Shown here: positions 54,030-59,938 of the stretch, piece after piece
Numbering within the stretch: the first letter of the stretch is position 1
How the letters are laid out: each line of letters opens with the position of its first letter
Origin: Phenylobacterium sp. CCH9-H3
Lineage (GTDB): Bacteria; Pseudomonadota; Alphaproteobacteria; Caulobacterales; Caulobacteraceae
Direction: 5' to 3'
Assembly: GCF_001557235.1 (NCBI RefSeq)
Contig: NZ_LSJI01000227.1
Location: forward strand, 1 to 59,938
Length of the DNA: 59,938 nucleotides
The notes under the pieces: model-generated
Seen by the model: the letters and a program-made list of their open reading frames with translations, nothing else
Database searches by the model: none
Told to the model about the DNA's origin: nothing
Program-made: the position numbers and the translations under genes

Positions 54030-55022
54030 ATGGACCAGCCGGCGCCGCCCTGGGCCGCCCTCATGCGGCGGCTGGCCAACCGGACGATGCAGCGGATCGT
54101 CACCTCAGCCATGCGGGGCGCCCTGCGCGCCGAAGCAGACGGCCCGCAGGCGCTCGCCCGCTACGTCGCCGGGCAGCGCCGCATCCACATGCGCTTCGAC
54201 GCCCCGGTTCTCGCCCGGGTCGACGCCGAGGCGGTGCGGCAGGCCGGACCCGGCGCCGGCCTCTCCGCCCCGCCCTCCCCCTCCGAGTGGTTCGCACCGC
54301 GCGCGGCGGAGCCCCGGGGGTTCGTCTTCTACGTCCACGGCGGCTCGTTCATCGCCGAGCGCTCGCCCCGGATCACCCACCTGGTGGCGCGGTTCGCCGC
54401 GGCGGCCGAGGCGCGGGTGTTCGCGCCCAGCTACCGCCTGGCGCCGGAGCATCCCTGTCCCGCCGCGGTGGACGACATCGTCGCGGCCTGGCGGTGGTTC
54501 CAGGAGACCTGGCCCGAAGAGCCGGTGGTGGCTCTGGCCGAGTCCGCGGGCGCGGCGATCCTCCTGTCCGCCCTGCAGCAGGCCGGGGCGCAGGGCCTGC
54601 CGCTGCCCTCCGGCGTGGTGCTGCTGTCGCCCTGGGCGGACCTGTCGCTGCAGAGCTGGTCGGTCACCGCCGCCTCCCTGCTCGGCACGACGCCCTACAC
54701 GATGGAGAGCCTGGCGCTGGTGGCGCGGTTCTATCTCGACGGCAGGTCGGCCACCGATCCCGTCGCCTCGCCCCTGTTCGGCGCCTTCGACGGCTTCCCG
54801 CCGACCCTGATCCACGCCAGCCGGGGCGACATCCTCTACGACGACGCCGTGCGGCTGGCCGATGCGATCCGCGCCGTGGGCGGCGACCTGACCGTCCGCC
54901 TCTGGGCCGACGAGACGCACGTGTGGGAGCGCCTGGGCACCCCCAAGGCCCGCCAGTCCATCGAGCTCGCCGCCGACTTCATCCGACGACGCCTGGACAT
55001 GGGCGTCCCGCACCGGGGCTGA
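54030..55022 (+). CDS. Alpha/beta hydrolase (HSL-like esterase/lipase)
   Basis: A 330-residue esterase of the hormone-sensitive-lipase family. The oxyanion motif HGGSF sits in FYVHGGSFIAE, the nucleophile in ALAESAGAAIL (A-E-S-A-G, usually G-D/E-S-A-G), the acid in the RGDILYDDA segment and the His in DETHVWE. YRLAPEHPCPAAVDDI is characteristic. The start is uncertain: ATG 54030 has GAGG upstream, while ATG 53973 would add 19 residues. A cytoplasmic role on short acyl esters is likely; no substrate is visible. Confidence 0.85.
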   Translation: MDQPAPPWAALMRRLANRTMQRIVTSAMRGALRAEADGPQALARYVAGQRRIHMRFDAPVLARVDAEAVRQAGPGAGLSAPPSPSEWFAPRAAEPRGFVFYVHGGSFIAERSPRITHLVARFAAAAEARVFAPSYRLAPEHPCPAAVDDIVAAWRWFQETWPEEPVVALAESAGAAILLSALQQAGAQGLPLPSGVVLLSPWADLSLQSWSVTAASLLGTTPYTMESLALVARFYLDGRSATDPVASPLFGAFDGFPPTLIHASRGDILYDDAVRLADAIRAVGGDLTVRLWADETHVWERLGTPKARQSIELAADFIRRRLDMGVPHRG

Positions 55023-55112
55023 CCTTACGTATGATTGCTGCGCCGGGGGCCAACGGCTAAGCCCGTACCGGTTCTTCAGCGCCCCATTCCTCGGCGTCTT
55101 CCGGGAGTTTGC

Positions 55113-56306
55113 ATGAGCATCAAAGGCAAGGCCTACCTGATGGGGGCCTACGAGCACCCCACGCGCGACGCGCCCGACAAGACCACGGCCCAGCTCCATG
55201 CCGAGAGCGCGCGCGGCGCCCTGGCCGACGCGGGTCTCGGATTCGACGACGTGGACGGCTACTTCTGCGCGGGCGATGCGCCCGGGTTCGGGGCCATGTC
55301 CATGATCGACTACATGGGCCTGAAGAACGTCCGCCACATGGACACCACCGAGACCGGGGGTTCTTCCTACATCCTGCACGTGGCCCACGCCGCCCAGGCG
55401 ATCGCCGCGGGCAAGTGCCAGGTGGCCCTGATCACCCTGGCCGGCCGGCCCCGCAACGGCGGCAACCGCCCGGGCGCCAGCATGGCCGGCGGGCCGCGGG
55501 GGCCCGGCCTCAGCGACGGCGCGCCGGAAGCCGGCTTCGAGAGCATCTACGGCGGCTCCACCCACAACACCTACGGCATGTGCGCCATGCGCCACATGTA
55601 CGAGTACGGCACCACCTCCGAGCAGCTCGCCTGGATCAAGGTGGCCGCCAGCCACCATGCCCAGTGGAACGAGCACGCCTTCCTCAAGAACGTGGTGACG
55701 GTGGAGGAGGTGGTGTCCAGCCGCATGATCTCCGACCCGCTGCACCTTCTGGACTGCTGCGTGGTCACCGACGGCGGCGGCGCCCTGGTCGTCGTCTCGC
55801 CCGAGATCGCCCGCAGCCTGAACCGGCCCAAGGTGCGCGTCCTGGGCGCCGGCGAGGCGCCCAAGGTGCAGCAGGGCGGCAAGCTGGACCTGACCTATTC
55901 CGGCGCCGTCTGGTCCGGCCCCCGCGCCTTCGAGGAGGCGGGCGTCACGCCGGCCGACATCAAATACGCCTCGATCTACGACAGCTTCACTATCACCGTT
56001 CTGATGCAGCTCGAGGACCTCGGCTTCTGCAAGAAGGGCGAGGGCGGCAAGTTCGTCGCCGACGGCAACCTGATCTCGGGCGTCGGCAAGCTGCCGTTCA
56101 ACACCGACGGCGGCGGCCTGTGCAACAACCACCCCACCAACCGCGGCGGCATCACCAAGGTGATCGAGGCGGTGCGCCAACTCCGCGGCGAGGCGCATCC
56201 CAAGGTCCAGGTGCCGAACTGCGACCTGGCCATCGCCCACGGCACGGGCGGCTCGCTGGGCGTCCGCCACGGCGCCGCGACGCTGATCATGGAACGGGAG
56301 GGCTGA
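55113..56306 (+). CDS. Thiolase-superfamily protein without the nucleophilic cysteine (Ltp2/SCP-x-like)
   Basis: The 397-residue protein has the thiolase fold but not its chemistry. The segment that normally carries the nucleophilic Cys reads ETGGSSYILHVAHAAQAIAA, and the final Cys motif is replaced by IAHGTGGSLGVRHG. YDSFTITVLMQLEDLGFC and CNNHPTNRGG are typical of lipid-transfer/thiolase-like proteins paired with DUF35. Characterised pairs of this type (Ltp2-ChsH2 DUF35) are aldolases that split 3-hydroxyacyl-CoA side chains. GGGAG lies before ATG 55113. The DUF35 gene starts three bases after the stop. Confidence 0.85.
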   Translation: MSIKGKAYLMGAYEHPTRDAPDKTTAQLHAESARGALADAGLGFDDVDGYFCAGDAPGFGAMSMIDYMGLKNVRHMDTTETGGSSYILHVAHAAQAIAAGKCQVALITLAGRPRNGGNRPGASMAGGPRGPGLSDGAPEAGFESIYGGSTHNTYGMCAMRHMYEYGTTSEQLAWIKVAASHHAQWNEHAFLKNVVTVEEVVSSRMISDPLHLLDCCVVTDGGGALVVVSPEIARSLNRPKVRVLGAGEAPKVQQGGKLDLTYSGAVWSGPRAFEEAGVTPADIKYASIYDSFTITVLMQLEDLGFCKKGEGGKFVADGNLISGVGKLPFNTDGGGLCNNHPTNRGGITKVIEAVRQLRGEAHPKVQVPNCDLAIAHGTGGSLGVRHGAATLIMEREG

Positions 56307-56308
56307 AG

Positions 56309-56707
56309 ATGTCCGAATTGATGACCCGGCCGGTGCCGGCCCCCGCCGTCACCCTCGAAAGCAAGCCGTTCTTCGACGCGGCCGAACAGGGCAAGTTCCT
56401 GATCAAGCGCTGCACGGCCTGCAAGGAGGCCCACTGGTATCCGCGCACCGTCTGCCCCTTCTGCCACTCGGACCAGACGGTCTGGGAGGAGAGCGAGGGC
56501 AAGGGCGTGGTCTACAGCTTCTCCATCATGCGCAAGTCGCCCACCGGCCCCTACGCCCTGGCCTACGTCACCCTCGCCGAGGGCCCGAACGTGCTCACCA
56601 ACGTGGTCGATGTGGCGCCCGAGGACCTGAAGATCGGCATGCCCGTGAAGGTGAAGCTCCAGCCCACCGAAGGCGGCCCGCCCGTCCCGGTGTTCGTGCC
56701 GGCCTGA
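56309..56707 (+). CDS. DUF35 Zn-ribbon/OB-fold partner protein
   Basis: The 132-residue protein has a rubredoxin-like zinc ribbon with CTAC and CPFC (RCTACKEAHWYPRTVCPFCH) and an OB-fold (GKGVVYSFSIMRKSPTGPYA, DVAPEDLKIGMPVKVKL). These proteins bind thiolase-like partners and present the acyl-CoA to them. GGAGGG precedes the ATG, and only two bases separate it from the upstream stop, so the two proteins are surely made together. Confidence 0.9.
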   Translation: MSELMTRPVPAPAVTLESKPFFDAAEQGKFLIKRCTACKEAHWYPRTVCPFCHSDQTVWEESEGKGVVYSFSIMRKSPTGPYALAYVTLAEGPNVLTNVVDVAPEDLKIGMPVKVKLQPTEGGPPVPVFVPA

Positions 56708-56724
56708 CCAAACCCGCGTGAACA

Positions 56725-56846
56725 GTTGCTCCCCCTCTGGGGGAGCTGTCGGCGAAAGCCGACTGAGGGGGCTTCCGCTCAAAACGATCGATCTGAGCGG
56801 AAGCCCCCTCCGACGCTACGCGCCACCTCCCCCAAGAGGGGAGGAA
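56725..56846. repeat. GC-rich palindromic intergenic element (copy E)
   Basis: Units: GCTCCCCCTCTGGGGGAGC, GTCGGCGAAAGCCGAC, a longer hairpin of GGGGGCTTCCGCTCA with TGAGCGGAAGCCCCC around AAACGATCGATC, and CACCTCCCCCAAGAGGGGAGG. The element ends directly at the stop of the kinase-like gene. Similar halves occur at 16515-16679. Confidence 0.8.
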
Positions 56847-57392
56847 CTAGGCGCCCTCCGCCGCCAGCTTCGCAATCAGTGGCCCCGCCTCGCGCGGATG
56901 CGTCAGCCGATACTTCACCAGATGCGCCAGCGCGGGATCGGCGATCTCGGCATCGATGCGCTTGCGGCGGCCGTCGTAGGTGTCCCACGCCCAGCGGATG
57001 GGATGCTCCTTGTCCAGCCAGTCCGCGAAGGTCTCGGTATTGCCGGTGCCGGGCCACAGCTCCCGCCCCGTCCACGCCCTATGGAACGAACGCCGGAACA
57101 CCCGCGCCATGACCACCCACTTCGGATAGTCCAGCCACACCGCGTGCGTCGCCCGGGCCAGGATGATCGGCCGCACCTTGGAATAGTTGCCGCAGCTCAC
57201 CCACGCGTCCTCGGCGGCCGCCGCCGCCACCCGGCGCTGGAATTCCTCGGGATCGCCCCGGTGCAGGTCCTTCCACCCCGGCTGCCAGTTGATGGCGTCC
57301 AGGTCGATGTGCGGCGCGCCGATGGCCCGGGCCAGCCTGGCGGCGAAGGTGGTCTTCCCCGACCCGGAGGTCCCGCTGACCGTGACGCGCAT
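56847..57392 (-). CDS. P-loop kinase-like protein (adenylate-kinase/FlaR-type)
   Basis: The 181-residue protein starts MRVTVSGTSGSGKTTFAARL with a full Walker A (GTSGSGKTT). It then has HIDLDAINWQPGWK, WVSCGNYSKVR, the DYPKWVVMARVFRRSFHRAW segment with basic residues and HLVKYRLTHPRE near the end. This matches the topology-modulation/FlaR or adenylate-kinase-like family of small P-loop proteins with unknown phosphate acceptor. The start is ATG 57392. It is divergent from the ABC-F gene by 91 bases. Confidence 0.82.
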   Translation of the reverse strand: MRVTVSGTSGSGKTTFAARLARAIGAPHIDLDAINWQPGWKDLHRGDPEEFQRRVAAAAAEDAWVSCGNYSKVRPIILARATHAVWLDYPKWVVMARVFRRSFHRAWTGRELWPGTGNTETFADWLDKEHPIRWAWDTYDGRRKRIDAEIADPALAHLVKYRLTHPREAGPLIAKLAAEGA

Positions 57393-57483
57393 GGCTGAAG
57401 GTCCCTGATCGTCGCTGCGGCCCGCCGTCGCGGGCGGCCCGCAAGCTGGTGTTCGCCGCGCCGCCGGGCTAGCAGACCGCCCG

Positions 57484-59112
<1,629 letters not shown>

Positions 59113-59294
59113 GCGGGCCGGCGCAACCGGGTCAGGGGCAGCCCGCCCGAAAGCCCCTTCAGAACCCGACGGACCTCCCCCGACAGGCGGTTCAGGTCCC
59201 AGGCGGTTCACGTCCGCATTGGGGCCCGCAGCCAAAGCCGGCCTTCGACCCTTAGGGGACTCTTTAGGGGCCGCAGCGCAGGGTCCGTGTTGTC

Positions 59295-59693
59295 ATGACC
59301 GGCTCGGACAAAACGTTAGCACGCAAGGCAAGGCAGCGCTTTGACAGGTGGCTTGAGCGCATCCTCGCATCGTACATCAGTGATGAAAGCAAAGCTGATC
59401 GAACCCGCGTGGAGGCCTCGATAGAGCTCGGCGATCTAGCCAGCTTCGAACCCGAGACCTTCTGGTGGTTCATCGAGTACGTGGAAGCCTCTTCCGTTCC
59501 CGTTGAGAAGTTAGAGGGCTTGGGCTTCGACCTTTTCACACTCCTCCGAAACTACCCGGACCGCTACGACAAGCGCATCGCTGGTCTCGTGCGCCGGGAC
59601 GAGCGATTTCGCGTCCTCATGGGTGAAATCGACCCTGACCGGGTAGCGCCTGATGTTTGGCGCCAGATCGAGGCCGCGTTGGCTGGCGAGTAG
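59295..59693 (+). CDS. Hypothetical protein (DUF6869-like) of lower GC
   Basis: The 132-residue protein MTGSDKTLARKARQRFDRWL ... continues with ETFWWFIEYVEASSVPVEKL and NYPDRYDKRIAGLVRRDERF RVLMGEI. The pattern W-Y-x-Y with a repeat of small helices recalls DUF6869, but I am not certain. Codon use is visibly less GC-rich than the neighbours (for example ACGTTAGCA, AGTGATGAAAGC), suggesting recent acquisition. It has no operon partner; 182-base gaps on both sides show no gene. Confidence 0.6.
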   Translation: MTGSDKTLARKARQRFDRWLERILASYISDESKADRTRVEASIELGDLASFEPETFWWFIEYVEASSVPVEKLEGLGFDLFTLLRNYPDRYDKRIAGLVRRDERFRVLMGEIDPDRVAPDVWRQIEAALAGE

Positions 59694-59875
59694 AAGGGTC
59701 CGGAAACCACCCGTCGCAGACGTTCTGAAGGTCCGTTCCCCGCGATCCGCTATCGCTGATCGATGCTGCGCGGGTTGATTCCCCGCCGCGCGCTCACCCC
59801 AGCTCACGTCAAACCCGGACGCACCCCTCCCGACAAACCTTGCCTTCCGCGCCGCTCTATGTTCCCTTTTCGTTC

Positions 59876-59938
59876 ATGTCCATCCCGCCCGACATGGCCG
59901 AACGGCATGCGCGCGTCCTGGCTCGGCTGACCGAGATG
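59876..59938 (+). CDS. Start of a gene cut by the window edge
   Basis: Twenty-one codons read MSIPPDMAERHARVLARLTE then M. The codon use is high-GC and the frame stays open to the edge. The gene lies in a plausible position after a 182-base gap, and no further function can be read. A sensible start is ATG 59876, without a strong ribosome site. Confidence 0.4.
   Translation, partial: MSIPPDMAERHARVLARLTEM

Overview
This window looks like a chromosome segment of a high-GC alphaproteobacterium of the Caulobacteraceae, most likely Phenylobacterium or a close relative. The basis is the steep third-position GC preference, an rcdA (DUF1465) and DUF1192 pair, a usg gene, AceA with a divergent short-chain-fatty-acyl-type regulator, and TonB-receptor-based iron uptake. 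The genus is inference; no 16S or other marker is present. Nearly all of it is ordinary core or shell chromosome. I see no phage, insertion sequence, CRISPR array or integrated plasmid.

Layout. 1-4 kb: the 5' end of a membrane protein, a small 4-TM protein, then suhB-glpQ, a GFA-type enzyme and thiE. 4-10 kb: a cydAB oxidase operon with a tiny DUF2474 subunit running into thiE, then the iron pair bfd-bfr with iron-box-like palindromes, an MHS-family transporter, a 2H phosphoesterase and an NTF2-like protein. 10.5-14 kb: gap-pgk-fba, with a 26-bp-arm hairpin between gap and pgk. 14-20 kb: an ABC exporter, rpmE, rcdA, DUF1192, a quinone oxidoreductase and a double TetR regulator. 20-25.4 kb: the glyoxylate shunt, with the regulator divergent from aceA and glcB downstream. 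25.4-29 kb: ydbH-ynbE-ydbL, an envelope lipid-homeostasis module. 29-33.6 kb: an SDR enzyme divergent from a fadJ-like/fadA beta-oxidation operon. Together with the glyoxylate shunt this points to growth on fatty acids or acetate.

33.7-46.5 kb: a serine hydrolase, a rubrerythrin / Fe-S oxidoreductase / DUF3501 redox cluster, AlkB, two paralogous secreted repeat proteins, a signal-peptide-bearing methyltransferase, DUF2061-dps, a 1012-residue DUF2339 membrane protein, an erythromycin-esterase-like protein, usg and a glycine-zipper protein. The recurrent theme is iron and oxidative stress (bfr, dps, rbr, alkB). 46.5-51 kb: an MFS transporter, then an iron box, a TonB-dependent receptor and a PepSY membrane protein (probable siderophore uptake with inner-membrane reduction). 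51-60 kb: a GST, tRNA-Ser(CGA), a thioesterase, an RTX-repeat protein with a small LuxR-type regulator and an 18-bp palindrome, an alpha/beta hydrolase, a thiolase-like/DUF35 pair, a P-loop kinase-like protein, an ABC-F ATPase, a lower-GC orphan gene and the first codons of a last gene.

Three window-wide patterns stand out. A family of GC-rich palindromic intergenic elements recurs at least five times. A 15-bp iron-box-like palindrome recurs at bfd, bfr and the TonB receptor. Five convergent gene pairs interlock through a shared 4-nt stop (CTAG or CTAA).
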